A stretch of DNA of 64,000 bases from an uncultured Bacteroides sp. (GCA_900551445.1 URWA01000001.1:124001-188000), one strand, 5' to 3'. Counted from the stretch's first letter, positions 27,415 through 36,231 are shown. Notes: a model not told the origin generated them from the sequence alone. A program made the numbers and translations.

Positions 27415-27496
27415 TGTCACGTTCGTGTCAATATCTCATCACGTACGTGTCAACCTCTCGTCACGAACGTGACGAGGTCTCCGCACGAACGAGTCG
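27415..27496. repeat. 22-bp tandem palindrome array A (four units)
   Basis: The palindromic 10-base cores CACGTTCGTG, CACGTACGTG, CACGAACGTG and CACGAACGAG start at 27418, 27440, 27462 and 27484, exactly 22 bp apart. Taken as 16-bp units the array is 16 bp of near-palindrome plus a 6-bp spacer, and the three internal spacers are ATATCT, ACCTCT and AGGTCT. A further degenerate core, CACTTTGGCC, lies one period upstream at 27396. Confidence 0.9.
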
Positions 27497-27717
27497 AAGG
27501 AAATTTACCCCTTCACTTTACCATGGGGAAAAAGAATCCCAATTGTTTTCTTTGAAAGAATCTCTCTAAAGGGATGACACATCAGTTCGATGGCGAAAAA
27601 AGCAATTCCCAGTTTCTTCATTAATGGTTTATCACTGGAAAATTCCATTCTCCTGGCTTAGAAGCATTCCCCATACTTGAAAATTGATTGGAAATATTCA
27701 ATGAACCCCCTACATAC

Positions 27718-27753
27718 AAAAAAAACTGTTCCCCGACTCTCGTCGGAGAACAG
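27718..27753 (-). terminator. Strong minus-strand terminator
   Basis: The stem CTGTTC-C-CCGAC pairs with GTCGG-A-GAACAG (27726-27737 with 27742-27753), with loop TCTC. The minus strand continues with eight T residues (27718-27725). It could end the galE transcript after about 190 bases or a small RNA starting near 27789. Confidence 0.85.
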
Positions 27754-27789
27754 CCACAACACAAACACAAAATAAAACACGACAAAACT
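27718..27789 (-). ncRNA. Candidate small RNA of about 70 bases
   Basis: A -7 box TATTTTTG on the minus strand (27796-27803) with TTTG 17 bases upstream (27821-27824) would start a transcript near 27789. The terminator at 27718-27753 would end it, giving roughly 70 bases: a U-rich leader and a stable 3' stem-loop with eight U residues. The spacing of the -33 box is two bases short of consensus. The alternative is that the terminator simply belongs to galE. Confidence 0.3.
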
Positions 27790-27944
27790 ACTATGCAAAA
27801 ATACAACTCCCTGCCTGTTCCAAATGGAAGTCAGCCGTCACGATTAACTATTCACATAGACAACCATCACAAGAGCTGTACATTACATATAACGTTGTAA
27901 AACGTATTTAGTTCAGTATTTTTCAATTTATTAAGACTTCAATC

Positions 27945-28979
27945 TTACATAATTCCTTTTTCACGCAAGTGAACCTGCCATTTCCAAGCAGAACGCAAGG
28001 TGTCTTCAATAGAAGTTTCAGCTTTCCAACCCAACTCTGTATTCGCATAAGCAGGATCAGCCCAAACCTTCACAATATCACCTGCACGACGCGGAGCAAT
28101 CTGATAGTTCAGTTTCACACCTGTAGCTTCTTCAAACTTGTGAATCAGTTCCAATACAGAAAGGCCACGACCTGTACCAATGTTGAATACTTCCACTTTA
28201 TCTTTCTGCTTGTCACCCAGAATACGGTCCATTGCGATAACGTGTGCTTTAGCCAAATCTACCACGTAAATATAGTCACGGATACAAGAACCGTCAGGTG
28301 TATCATAGTCGTCACCGAATACGCTCAGTTTTTCACGAATACCCATGGCAGTCTGTGTCAGATATGGAATCAAGTTCTGCGGAACCCCATTCGGAAGTTC
28401 ACCAATCAATGCAGTAGGATGCGCGCCAATCGGGTTGAAGTAACGCAACATGATGGCATGAATCGGAGAACCGGAAGCGACTGTGTCACGAATGATTTCT
28501 TCATTAATCTGCTTCGTGTTACCGTAAGGAGATTCAGCTTTCTTAATAGGAGCTTCTTCTGTTACCGGCAATTTGTCCGGCTGACCGTAAACGGTACAAG
28601 AAGAAGAGAAGATAATTCCTTTTACGCCATGTTTCGGCATCAGTTCCAACAGGTTAATCAATGAAACCAAGTTGTTACGATAATACAGCAGCGGTTTCTG
28701 AACAGACTCACCTACAGCCTTACTTGCGGCAAAATGAATAATACCTTCAATACCCGGATATTTAGTAAATACGGCGTCCAAACCGGCTTGATCCAAGCAA
28801 TCTACCTTTTCAAAAGCAGGACGTACTCCTGTGATTTGTTCGATACTATCCACTACATCTGCACGTGAATTAGAAAGGTTGTCCACAATTACTACATCGT
28901 AACCGCTATTCTGCAATTCAACCACAGTATGAGAACCAATGTATCCGGTTCCACCTGTCACGAGAATTCTTTTTTTCAT
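27945..28979 (-). CDS. galE: UDP-glucose 4-epimerase
   Basis: This extended short-chain dehydrogenase of 344 residues interconverts UDP-glucose and UDP-galactose (or the N-acetyl forms) using bound NAD. It has the N-terminal NAD motif GGTGYIGSHT at residues 8-17, the catalytic Ser-Ser-Cys and Tyr-Lys set (FSSSCTVYG and YGNTKQ), and RYFNPIGAH with the sugar-binding DTPDGSCIRDYIYV segment. The length matches the family. It is a single gene between the rnf operon and the non-coding stretch. It supplies precursors for surface polysaccharide and galactose use. Confidence 0.96.
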   Translation of the reverse strand: MKKRILVTGGTGYIGSHTVVELQNSGYDVVIVDNLSNSRADVVDSIEQITGVRPAFEKVDCLDQAGLDAVFTKYPGIEGIIHFAASKAVGESVQKPLLYYRNNLVSLINLLELMPKHGVKGIIFSSSCTVYGQPDKLPVTEEAPIKKAESPYGNTKQINEEIIRDTVASGSPIHAIMLRYFNPIGAHPTALIGELPNGVPQNLIPYLTQTAMGIREKLSVFGDDYDTPDGSCIRDYIYVVDLAKAHVIAMDRILGDKQKDKVEVFNIGTGRGLSVLELIHKFEEATGVKLNYQIAPRRAGDIVKVWADPAYANTELGWKAETSIEDTLRSAWKWQVHLREKGIM

Positions 28980-29084
28980 AACACTAAGGTTTACTTATAT
29001 TTAACTCCTTTATTAAAGTCATTTATTATATCTCTACAAAAGTAGAAAAAAAGATTGAAATGTACACCTAACAGCCATTAAAAA

Positions 29085-29126
29085 ATTAAAAAAGTGTTAC
29101 CCATAAACACCATGGATAACACTTTT
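29085..29126 (-). terminator. Terminator of the rnf operon
   Basis: The stem AAAAGTGTTA (29090-29099) pairs with TAACACTTTT (29117-29126) and extends inward by CCAT/ATGG across one mismatch. On the minus strand it is followed by a T-rich run. It lies 35 bases after rnfA. Confidence 0.85.
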
Positions 29127-29160
29127 GATAAGTTTACGCTATTAAAATGATAAAATAAGA

Positions 29161-29763
29161 TCAGTTCAAGCCAAACAGCACTGCCAAACCTTTGTCTACA
29201 CCTGAGAATCCCATAAAAGCCATAGCCAGCAAACCAGCAGTAACCAATGCGATAGACATACCACGCATACCTTTCGGGATATTCACCAGACTCAGCTGCT
29301 CACGAATACCGGCGAATACAATCAAGGCCAAGGCAAAGCCCAAGGCAGTAGAGAATGCATAAATCACACCCGTCAACAAATCAAAGTCTTTCTGAATGAC
29401 CAGAATCGTTACACCCAAGATACAACAGTTGGTAGTAATCAACGGAAGGAAAACGCCCAGTGCCTGATACAAAGCAGGAGAAACTTTTTTCAGAATAATT
29501 TCCACCATCTGCACCAACGCCGCAATCACAAGGATAAAGGCAATAGTCTGCAGATATTCCAGTCCAAACGCATCCAGCACAAATTTCTGGATGGCGTATG
29601 TCACGATTGTAGACAATGTCAGCACGAAGGCTACCGCGGCTCCCATTCCCATGGCGGTTTCAACTTTCTTGGAAACTCCAAGGAACGGACAGATACCCAA
29701 GAATTGTGACAACACGATGTTGTTCACAAAGATTGCGGTGATAAATATCAATATATATTCCAT
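29161..29763 (-). CDS. rnfA: Rnf electron transport complex subunit A
   Basis: This integral membrane protein of 200 residues with six predicted membrane helices is one of the two related RnfA/RnfE subunits that hold the ion path and a shared iron centre in the membrane. It shows the conserved NNIVLSQFLGICPFLGVSKK opening and the internal repeat VITTNC-type segment (PLITTNCCILGVTI). It is last in the rseC-rnfBCDGEA operon and is followed by a terminator. Confidence 0.96.
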   Translation of the reverse strand: MEYILIFITAIFVNNIVLSQFLGICPFLGVSKKVETAMGMGAAVAFVLTLSTIVTYAIQKFVLDAFGLEYLQTIAFILVIAALVQMVEIILKKVSPALYQALGVFLPLITTNCCILGVTILVIQKDFDLLTGVIYAFSTALGFALALIVFAGIREQLSLVNIPKGMRGMSIALVTAGLLAMAFMGFSGVDKGLAVLFGLN

Positions 29764-29782
29764 ATCTTTCTATTTTTAAGGG

Positions 29783-30367
29783 TTATGCTTTTTTCAAGCG
29801 GTTTACAATCGCAATGAGGTATCCCAATACAATAAAGGCACCAGGAGCCAATACGAAAATCAACATTCCATAATTCTCCGGCATAATAGCTACATTAAAC
29901 AACTTACCGGTTCCCAGGAACTCACGCACACCACCCAGCAAAGTCAAGGCAATGGTAAATCCAAGACCTATACCCAGACCATCAAAGAAAGAAGGTATCG
30001 GATTATTCTTGGCCGCAAAGGCTTCAGCACGCCCCAACAAGATACAGTTCACTACAATCAACGGAATAAACAATCCCAAGGTAGCATACAGTGCCGGCAC
30101 GTATGCCTGCATCACCATCTGCAGTACAGTTACAAATGAAGCAATGACTACCACAAAGATAGGAATACGTACCATATCCGGAACCAAATTCTTAATCAAG
30201 GATATCACCACGTTAGAGCAAATCAGCACAAACATGGTAGCCAGTCCCATACTCATACCGTTGATGGCAGAAGAAGTTGTACCCAAAGTCGGACACATAC
30301 CCAAAAGGAGTACAAACGTAGGATTTTCTTTTACAATCCCATTCATTAACACTTTAAAGTTATTCAT
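29783..30367 (-). CDS. rnfE: Rnf electron transport complex subunit E
   Basis: This membrane subunit of 194 residues is homologous to RnfA, with the matching motifs NPTFVLLLGMCPTLGTTSSA and PLIVVNCILLGRAEAFA. Together RnfA and RnfE form inverted halves in the membrane. It lies 19 bp upstream of rnfA and 14 bp downstream of rnfG. Confidence 0.96.
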   Translation of the reverse strand: MNNFKVLMNGIVKENPTFVLLLGMCPTLGTTSSAINGMSMGLATMFVLICSNVVISLIKNLVPDMVRIPIFVVVIASFVTVLQMVMQAYVPALYATLGLFIPLIVVNCILLGRAEAFAAKNNPIPSFFDGLGIGLGFTIALTLLGGVREFLGTGKLFNVAIMPENYGMLIFVLAPGAFIVLGYLIAIVNRLKKA

Positions 30368-30381
30368 AGCCTGTCCTCCTA

Positions 30382-31041
30382 TTATTTAACGGGTTCTACA
30401 TTCGTCGTATCTGCTTTTTCATATTCCTCAGCACCTTTTTTCTGCTGAGAAGCGCCACTGGCTCCATCTACATGCTGATTCATATAGGCTGCATACGCAT
30501 TGTTCACAGCCAACAGGAACGCACGTGAAGTAATAGTAGAAGCCGTAATGGCATCCACATCTCCTCCGTCTTTGCTGACGGTCAAAGGAGCTTTTCCAGG
30601 GTTCTTTCCGGTAATGTCTCCTTTGGCACCCTTCTTGAACCAGTCGGCAGCCTTTGAACCCAGTCCCGGTGTTTCAGAATGGCTCAAAAGAGAATAATCA
30701 ATGATGTTACCTTCATTATCGAATCCGACCAATACGGTCAACGTTCCACCAAATCCATTGGAAGCCGATTCTACTGCGGCCCCGATAGGTTGTCCACCTT
30801 TGGTCGCTTTGTAGATTTTATACGTAGCCCCATTGACTTCTACCGTTTCAGGAGCTTCTGCCGGATTGTTATCAAAACCGGGAACCACCACTGCAATGGC
30901 ATCGCTCAACGTCTTGGCATTAGCCTGCGCAATCGGTTCTGCGGTCACATCGTTCACCCAGCCCAGCAAACCTCCGGCCACTACGGAAAATCCGGTCAGT
31001 GCCAGAGCCATATTCTTTAAAGATGATTCTAGTTTTTTCAT
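30382..31041 (-). CDS. rnfG: Rnf electron transport complex subunit G
   Basis: This flavin subunit of 219 residues has one N-terminal membrane helix (ALALTGFSVVAGGLLGWV) and a periplasmic FMN-binding domain. The covalent FMN site is the threonine in DAITASTITS near residue 165, in the place of the usual S(T)GAT motif. The C-terminus has a charged, low-complexity tail. It overlaps rnfD by four bases (ATGA). Confidence 0.95.
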   Translation of the reverse strand: MKKLESSLKNMALALTGFSVVAGGLLGWVNDVTAEPIAQANAKTLSDAIAVVVPGFDNNPAEAPETVEVNGATYKIYKATKGGQPIGAAVESASNGFGGTLTVLVGFDNEGNIIDYSLLSHSETPGLGSKAADWFKKGAKGDITGKNPGKAPLTVSKDGGDVDAITASTITSRAFLLAVNNAYAAYMNQHVDGASGASQQKKGAEEYEKADTTNVEPVK

Positions 31042-32027
31042 TTCTTCACTACCTCCCCGAAGCGTTTTGGTTTACAATATGTATTAATCAACGGAGTAAA
31101 TGCGTTCATGATGAAAATAGCGAACGACATACCTTCCGGATAAGCACCGAAAGTACGGATTACCACGGTCAGGAAACCAATGGCCACCCCATAAATCAGC
31201 ATGCCTTTGTGTGTCATAGGTGAAGTGACATAATCGGTTGCCATGAAGATAGCTCCCAGCATCAGACCTCCGGTAAACAGATGGGCAAACGGAGAAGCAT
31301 ACACCGTAGGATTTGCCAAATGCATCAGCCCGGAGAACACGAATACAGTGACCAGAATGGAAACCGGAATGTGCCAGGAAATAATCTTTTTCCACAACAT
31401 ATAGATAAGTCCCAGCAACAAGGCCAACGCACTTACCTCACCGATACATCCCGGATTGTTACCCAGGAACAAAGACATCGTATCAGGCAACTGACTCAAA
31501 GCATTTGCATCACCATGTACGGCCATCTTCATCAATGCCAGCGGAGTAGCTGCCGTTTCCGCATCCGTATAGCTGGTGAGCTGTCCTACAACCGGCCAGG
31601 AAGTCATCTGTACGGGGAAAGAAATCAACAGGAAGATACGTCCCACCAACGCCGGATTGAACGGATTACATCCCAAGCCACCAAATGTCATTTTTCCCAC
31701 ACCGATAGCTACCAGCGCACCGATGATGATAATCCACAACGGCAAGTTGGAAGGCAGGTTGAATGCCAGCAACACCCCCGTCAATGCAGCTGATCCATCG
31801 GTAATCGTGGTACGTTCACGCTTCAAAATATATTTGGTGATAGCCCATTCAAAGAACAAGCAGGCTATGACAGAAGTCAGTGTCACCACCACTGCTCCCA
31901 AGCCGAACATGTAGAAAGATACAAGCAAAGCCGGTACCAGTGCAATCAGCACGCCATACATGTTTTTCTGTACACTGTCGCCACTATGTACATGCGGCGA
32001 TAAGGATACTATTAATTTGTTTGCCAT
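31038..32027 (-). CDS. rnfD: Rnf electron transport complex subunit D
   Basis: This polytopic membrane flavoprotein of 329 residues is related to NqrB. The likely covalent FMN threonine is in the TAATPLALMKM segment near residue 165. The opening LIVSLSPHVHSGDSVQKNMY is typical. The ATG at 32027 is used. It has a GGAG eight bases upstream, whereas the frame upstream begins only with TTG. The gene lies 12 bp after rnfC and overlaps rnfG. Confidence 0.95.
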   Translation of the reverse strand: MANKLIVSLSPHVHSGDSVQKNMYGVLIALVPALLVSFYMFGLGAVVVTLTSVIACLFFEWAITKYILKRERTTITDGSAALTGVLLAFNLPSNLPLWIIIIGALVAIGVGKMTFGGLGCNPFNPALVGRIFLLISFPVQMTSWPVVGQLTSYTDAETAATPLALMKMAVHGDANALSQLPDTMSLFLGNNPGCIGEVSALALLLGLIYMLWKKIISWHIPVSILVTVFVFSGLMHLANPTVYASPFAHLFTGGLMLGAIFMATDYVTSPMTHKGMLIYGVAIGFLTVVIRTFGAYPEGMSFAIFIMNAFTPLINTYCKPKRFGEVVKK

Positions 32028-32039
32028 AAGATTCTCCAA

Positions 32040-33377
32040 TTATTTTTTTGCATTACGTGCACGGATGATACCGCCCACCTTACCTTTACCTAAACGGATA
32101 TAATCCAACATCGGACGATGAGAAGGACACGTAAACTGGCATGAGCCACATTCTATGCACGACATAATCATTTCGTGCTCCACGCGTTCCCAGTCGCCGT
32201 GAGCCGAGCAAGTGGCCAGCAAGAAGGGCTCCAAGCCCATCGGGCAGGCACTCACACATTTTGCGCAACGGATACACGGCTGCGGTTCTGCACGGCGTGC
32301 TTCCTTGTCGTTCATAATCAGTACGCCTGAACTACCCTTACAGATAGGCACTTCGGTATTCACCAACGCCTTACCCATCATCGGACCACCGCCGATTACT
32401 TTTCCGGTATCTTCCGGCAGGCCACCGGCTGCATCAATCAGCTGGCTCATCGGAGTTCCCATACGGGTCAGGAAGTTCGACGGGTTCTTCAATGACTTAC
32501 CCGTCACGGTTACCACACGTTCGAACAACGGTTTGTTTTTCTGAACGGCTTCATATACCGCATACGCCGTACCTACGTTCTGCACCACAGCCCCCACGTT
32601 GATAGGGATGGCAGGAGGAACCGGTACCTGACGACCGATAATGGCATCAATCAGCTGCTTTTCACCACCTTGCGGATATTTTACTTTCAACGGAACAACT
32701 TCAATGCCCGGATAAGCTGCGGCTTTCTGAGTCATCAGCTGAATGGCATCCGGCTTGTTGTTTTCGATACCGATGTATGCCTTGTTCACCTTGGCCGCCT
32801 TCATCAAAATCTGTACGCCCACCAGAATCTCATCGGCCTTCTCCAACATCAGGCGATGGTCGGCAGTCAGATAGGGTTCACACTCCACGGCGTTGATGAT
32901 TACACATTCAGCCTTGCATCCGGGAGGCGGCGTCAGTTTCACATGAGTCGGGAAGCAGGCACCACCCATACCTACAATACCGGCATTCTTAATTTTAGCT
33001 ACAATTTCTTCCGGAGTCAGGTTACATTCTTTCACCAACTCTGTGCTACGGTCAATCGATTCTTCCCACTCATCACCTTCCACATCGATGAATATGGCAG
33101 GTTTACGATAACCACTTGCATCAATCACACTGTCTATCTTATTCACTTTTCCGGAAACGGAAGAAAAGATAGCGGCCGATACAAAGCCACCTGCTTCGGC
33201 AATCTTGGTTCCTACTTTCACTACATCACCTTTTTTCACGATGGCAGTAGCAGGTGCACCAATGTGCTGAGACAACGGGAATACGGCTTGCTTGGGAAGT
33301 GCAAGCGTTTCAATGGCTTTCCCGGCTGACAATTTATTTTCTGCTGGATGAACTCCACCAATTCTAAACGTCTTCAC
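32040..33377 (-). CDS. rnfC: Rnf electron transport complex subunit C
   Basis: This peripheral subunit of 445 residues binds NADH and FMN and is the NAD+-reducing end of the complex. It has a Rossmann-like flavin region with GMGGACFPTHVKL near residue 135, an SLBB-type segment (VTVTGKSLKNPSNF), and two C-terminal iron-sulfur motifs, CIRCAKCVSACP near 370 and CIECGSCQFTCP near 410. The start codon is GTG at 33377; there is no in-frame ATG close upstream. It lies 33 bp after rnfB. Confidence 0.95.
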   Translation of the reverse strand: MKTFRIGGVHPAENKLSAGKAIETLALPKQAVFPLSQHIGAPATAIVKKGDVVKVGTKIAEAGGFVSAAIFSSVSGKVNKIDSVIDASGYRKPAIFIDVEGDEWEESIDRSTELVKECNLTPEEIVAKIKNAGIVGMGGACFPTHVKLTPPPGCKAECVIINAVECEPYLTADHRLMLEKADEILVGVQILMKAAKVNKAYIGIENNKPDAIQLMTQKAAAYPGIEVVPLKVKYPQGGEKQLIDAIIGRQVPVPPAIPINVGAVVQNVGTAYAVYEAVQKNKPLFERVVTVTGKSLKNPSNFLTRMGTPMSQLIDAAGGLPEDTGKVIGGGPMMGKALVNTEVPICKGSSGVLIMNDKEARRAEPQPCIRCAKCVSACPMGLEPFLLATCSAHGDWERVEHEMIMSCIECGSCQFTCPSHRPMLDYIRLGKGKVGGIIRARNAKK

Positions 33378-33410
33378 TGTTATGTTATTTAGTATTATAC
33401 AATTATAAGA

Positions 33411-34364
33411 TTAAGCCTCGGTGTTTTTCGGAGCTTCGGCAGCCGGAGTTACAGTCTCCTTCTTTACGGTTTCCGCCTGGGCAGGATTAGCTGCCGGCTT
33501 TTCTACCGTCGGTTTTTCAGCAGCAGGTGTTTCAGTCTTCGGCTTACGAGGAGGGAAATTCACCGCTATAATAGCATGCTGAGGACATTCCATTTCGCAC
33601 TTGCGGCAAGATTTACACTTGGCCGGATCAATATAAGCCAGGTTGTTTTCCAAGGTAATAGCCTCAAACGGACAAACCTTTACACACTTACCGCAACCGA
33701 TGCAGGCAGCTGCACAAGCTTTACGGGCCACAGCCCCTTTGTCCTTGTTGACACACTGCACGTACACTCTCCGGTTGTTCTTTCCTTTCGGGCGAATCTC
33801 GATGATGTTACGCGGACAAGCTTTACTACAAGCTCCACACGCCGTACATTTAGACTCATCCACTTCCGGAAGTCCTGTTTCCGGATTCATGTGAATGGCA
33901 TCAAACTGGCAAGCCGACACACAGTCACCACATCCGAGACAACCGAACGTACATCCTGTTTCACCTCCAAAAGTAGAATTGGCTACCGCACAAGAACGTA
34001 CACCGTCATACTGCGTCAGCTTCGGACGATTGGCACAGGTTCCGTTACATCTTACCACTGCCACTTTAGGTTCCGAGGCCACAGCCTCCAGTCCCAAAAT
34101 GCTTGCTACCTTATCCATAGTAGGCTGACCACCCACCGGACACATTTTTCCTTCCAGAGAACCGGCCTTCACACAAGCTGCGGCAAAACCGGAACACCCC
34201 GGGAAACCACATCCACCGCAATTGGCCTGAGGAAGAACTTGGGCAACCTGTCCAATGCGAGGATCTTCATACACAGCAAATTTCTTAGAAGCCACGTACA
34301 AGATAACAGCTGAAATCAAGCCAATGGCACCCAGTGAAATCACTGCAACCAAAATTAAACTCAT
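33411..34364 (-). CDS. rnfB: Rnf electron transport complex subunit B, multi-cluster form
   Basis: This ferredoxin-accepting subunit of 317 residues has an N-terminal membrane helix (residues 3-27) and a 4Fe4S domain with NCGGCGFPGCSGFA. Four more ferredoxin-type motifs follow: CLGCGDCVSACQ, CTACGACSKACP, CIGCGKCVKVCP and CKSCRKCEMECP. E. coli RsxB has two such motifs, so this is the cluster-rich form seen in anaerobes. The last 45 residues are rich in Pro, Ala, Glu and Lys and lack cysteines. The upstream gene rseC ends 17 bp before it. Confidence 0.95.
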   Translation of the reverse strand: MSLILVAVISLGAIGLISAVILYVASKKFAVYEDPRIGQVAQVLPQANCGGCGFPGCSGFAAACVKAGSLEGKMCPVGGQPTMDKVASILGLEAVASEPKVAVVRCNGTCANRPKLTQYDGVRSCAVANSTFGGETGCTFGCLGCGDCVSACQFDAIHMNPETGLPEVDESKCTACGACSKACPRNIIEIRPKGKNNRRVYVQCVNKDKGAVARKACAAACIGCGKCVKVCPFEAITLENNLAYIDPAKCKSCRKCEMECPQHAIIAVNFPPRKPKTETPAAEKPTVEKPAANPAQAETVKKETVTPAAEAPKNTEA

Positions 34365-34381
34365 AATATAAAGTTAGTTTA

Positions 34382-34807
34382 TTAATTATTAATTGATTCC
34401 AAAACAAATACAAAAGTACGTCTGAATTTTTCCCTGCATAAGAAAAGTATCAGATAATAAGGTATAAGCATACACAAAGCAACAAGCGAAGAAACCGCCT
34501 CATCCCCCTTTGTCATCCACATGGAAACAAAAAGTGAAAAAAGCAACACCACAAAAGGAAAAATGAAAGCCCACATTACGGCTTTCATTCCCAAGGATGC
34601 TGCTCCGCTTATCATGACCTGACTTCCAATCTGGCAGTCAAGGCCTTCCTTATTGTACACATCTATCAGTTTTTCTTTAGACTCAGCCGCACTGCAATGC
34701 CCTTTTATGCTACATGAAGAGCACGCAGAGGTCTGTACAATCCTCACTTTCAGATAAGAACCGTTGATGCTTTCCACAATACCTAGATGTTTTATCGTAT
34801 TAGTCAT
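34382..34807 (-). CDS. rseC: RseC/SoxR-reducing-system family protein
   Basis: This small membrane protein of 141 residues has an N-terminal beta domain containing the cysteine cluster TSACSSCSIKGHCSA near residues 28-42 and two membrane helices near 75-120. RseC-like proteins stand at the head of rnf operons in Bacteroidales. In E. coli RseC works with the Rsx complex in keeping SoxR reduced, and no SoxR is implied here. The start is the ATG at 34807. The frame extends to 34840 but a -7 box at 34838-34845 makes that start unlikely. It is the first gene of the operon. Confidence 0.88.
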   Translation of the reverse strand: MTNTIKHLGIVESINGSYLKVRIVQTSACSSCSIKGHCSAAESKEKLIDVYNKEGLDCQIGSQVMISGAASLGMKAVMWAFIFPFVVLLFSLFVSMWMTKGDEAVSSLVALCMLIPYYLILFLCREKFRRTFVFVLESINN

Positions 34808-34837
34808 TTTTGCAAACCGTACATTACAAATGTGTGG

Positions 34838-34845
34838 CAAATGTA
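34838..34845 (-). promoter_or_regulatory. -7 box of the rseC-rnf operon
   Basis: Minus-strand TACATTTG fits the -7 consensus but no TTTG stands 19-21 bases upstream. The predicted leader is about 23 bases. Confidence 0.4.
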
Positions 34846-34956
34846 CGATAAATATTGTTTTGTTGGTAACGTTAACGGAGAAATTCTGTTTAAAAAAAGT
34901 AAATTTACAGGGACAGCTCTACTTATAAAGAACTTGCTGTCCCTTATTCCTTTCCG

Positions 34957-36153
34957 TCAATCCACAATAGAATAGCCGGCCTCCAGCAAAGCATTCCGGA
35001 TTTGCGCGATATGTTCTGCATTACGCGTCTCCATCACCAGCCGCAAAAAACAGGCTGTCACATTGCTGTTGTTATTGTTTCGTTCGTGCAAAACAGAAAT
35101 GATGTTTCCTCCCAAACGAGCTATTACAGCAGCAACTCCCATCAGTTCTCCAGGTTTATCATGCAAATCGAGCGTCACGGTATAAGAACGTCCGGACATG
35201 TCCAGTCCACGGCCAATCACACGACTCAAAATTGTCACGTCGATATTTCCTCCGGAAACCACGCAAATGGTTTTCTTTCCGGCTACCGGTACCTTATTGA
35301 ACATGGCAGCTGCAACAGAAACAGCTCCGGCTCCTTCTGCAATCAGTTTCTGCTGTTCCATCAACGCCAGGATAGCCGCACAAATTTCATCCTCTGTCAC
35401 CGTTACAATGCCATCCACATACTTGCTACACAACTCAAACGTATGTTCTCCCGGCTCCTTTACTGCAATACCATCGGCTACCGTAGACACGGAAGCCAAA
35501 CATTCACGTTTGGCATGCTCTATCGAACGCAACATACTAGGAGCTCCCGATGCCTGCACTCCATACACCTTCACATCAGGTTTTAATGACTTCAATGCAT
35601 AAACCACACCCGAGATCAGCCCTCCTCCACCGACCGGTACAATTACCACATCCACATCCGGAAGCTGATTCAATAATTCCAGTCCGATGGTTCCCTGTCC
35701 AGCAATGACATATTCATCGTCAAAAGGATGAATAAAAGTGTACCCTTTTTCCTCTTTCAGTTCTAAGGCCTTTTGATACGCATCATCATATACGCCCGGA
35801 ACCAAACAAACTTCAGCCCCATAACGTTTGGTTGCCTCCACTTTTGAAATTGGAGCCCCTTCCGGTAAACAAATCAATGATTTTATTCCGTGCTTGGTGG
35901 CTCCCAATGCCACCCCTTGTGCATGATTTCCCGCCGAACAGGCAATCACTCCTTTCGCCTTTTCTTCATCTGTCAGGCGAGATATCTTATAACATGCTCC
36001 ACGCAGTTTAAAAGACCCGGTATATTGCAAATTCTCCGGCTTTAAATAAATCTGACTTTCTGGATTTATTTGGGGAGCATAAATCAAATCTGTTCTTCGT
36101 ATTACATTTTTTAAAGCAAATGAAGCTCGATAAATACAATCCAATGTTAACAT
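34957..36153 (-). CDS. ilvA: Threonine ammonia-lyase with C-terminal ACT domain
   Basis: This pyridoxal-phosphate enzyme of 398 residues deaminates threonine to 2-oxobutyrate, the first step toward isoleucine. The PLP lysine is in YTGSFKLRGA near residue 50, with SAGNHAQG near 75 and the phosphate-binding glycine loop VGGGGLISG near 170. A single ACT domain closes the protein (YTVTLDLHDKPGELMGVAAVIARLGG). This one-ACT form of about 400 residues is the usual one in Bacteroidales. Isoleucine synthesis would continue through ilvC, whose end lies at 63.2 kb. Catabolic use cannot be excluded. Confidence 0.93.
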   Translation of the reverse strand: MLTLDCIYRASFALKNVIRRTDLIYAPQINPESQIYLKPENLQYTGSFKLRGACYKISRLTDEEKAKGVIACSAGNHAQGVALGATKHGIKSLICLPEGAPISKVEATKRYGAEVCLVPGVYDDAYQKALELKEEKGYTFIHPFDDEYVIAGQGTIGLELLNQLPDVDVVIVPVGGGGLISGVVYALKSLKPDVKVYGVQASGAPSMLRSIEHAKRECLASVSTVADGIAVKEPGEHTFELCSKYVDGIVTVTEDEICAAILALMEQQKLIAEGAGAVSVAAAMFNKVPVAGKKTICVVSGGNIDVTILSRVIGRGLDMSGRSYTVTLDLHDKPGELMGVAAVIARLGGNIISVLHERNNNNSNVTACFLRLVMETRNAEHIAQIRNALLEAGYSIVD

Positions 36154-36181
36154 AAAGACATTATTTTATTGTTTTCACATG

Positions 36182-36189
36182 CAAATGTA
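36182..36189 (-). promoter_or_regulatory. -7 box of ilvA
   Basis: Minus-strand TACATTTG, with a predicted start near 36175 and a leader of about 22 bases. The -33 position is T-rich without a clear TTTG. Confidence 0.45.
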
Positions 36190-36231
36190 CGAAAAACATT
36201 CTACTTTAAAAGAAAAAATTCGAGAAACAAG

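Larger units (their letters stand above)
27209..27944. other. Long non-coding stretch between the GNAT gene and galE
   Basis: This 736-bp interval between two minus-strand genes has no convincing protein gene. From left to right it holds AT-rich sequence upstream of the GNAT gene, the 22-bp palindrome array at 27415-27496, a 38-codon minus-strand open frame (27505-27621) without recognisable relatives, a strong minus-strand terminator (27718-27753), and a possible small-RNA promoter (27796-27803). Confidence 0.7.

Noticed and set aside
27415..27496. CRISPR array
   Set aside because: Unit length of 22 bp with 6-bp spacers, palindromic units and no cas genes do not fit a CRISPR locus.
27505..27621. 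A 38-codon minus-strand frame beginning MKKLGIAFFAIEL
   Set aside because: It has an ATG and some hydrophobic character but no ribosome site, no promoter and no recognisable family; it may be a gene remnant, evidence too thin to list.
27621..27806. A 61-codon minus-strand frame that looks like a lipoprotein signal followed by a short tail
   Set aside because: It starts with TTG and reads straight through the strong terminator hairpin at 27726-27753; the cysteine-rich segment is the translation of that hairpin.
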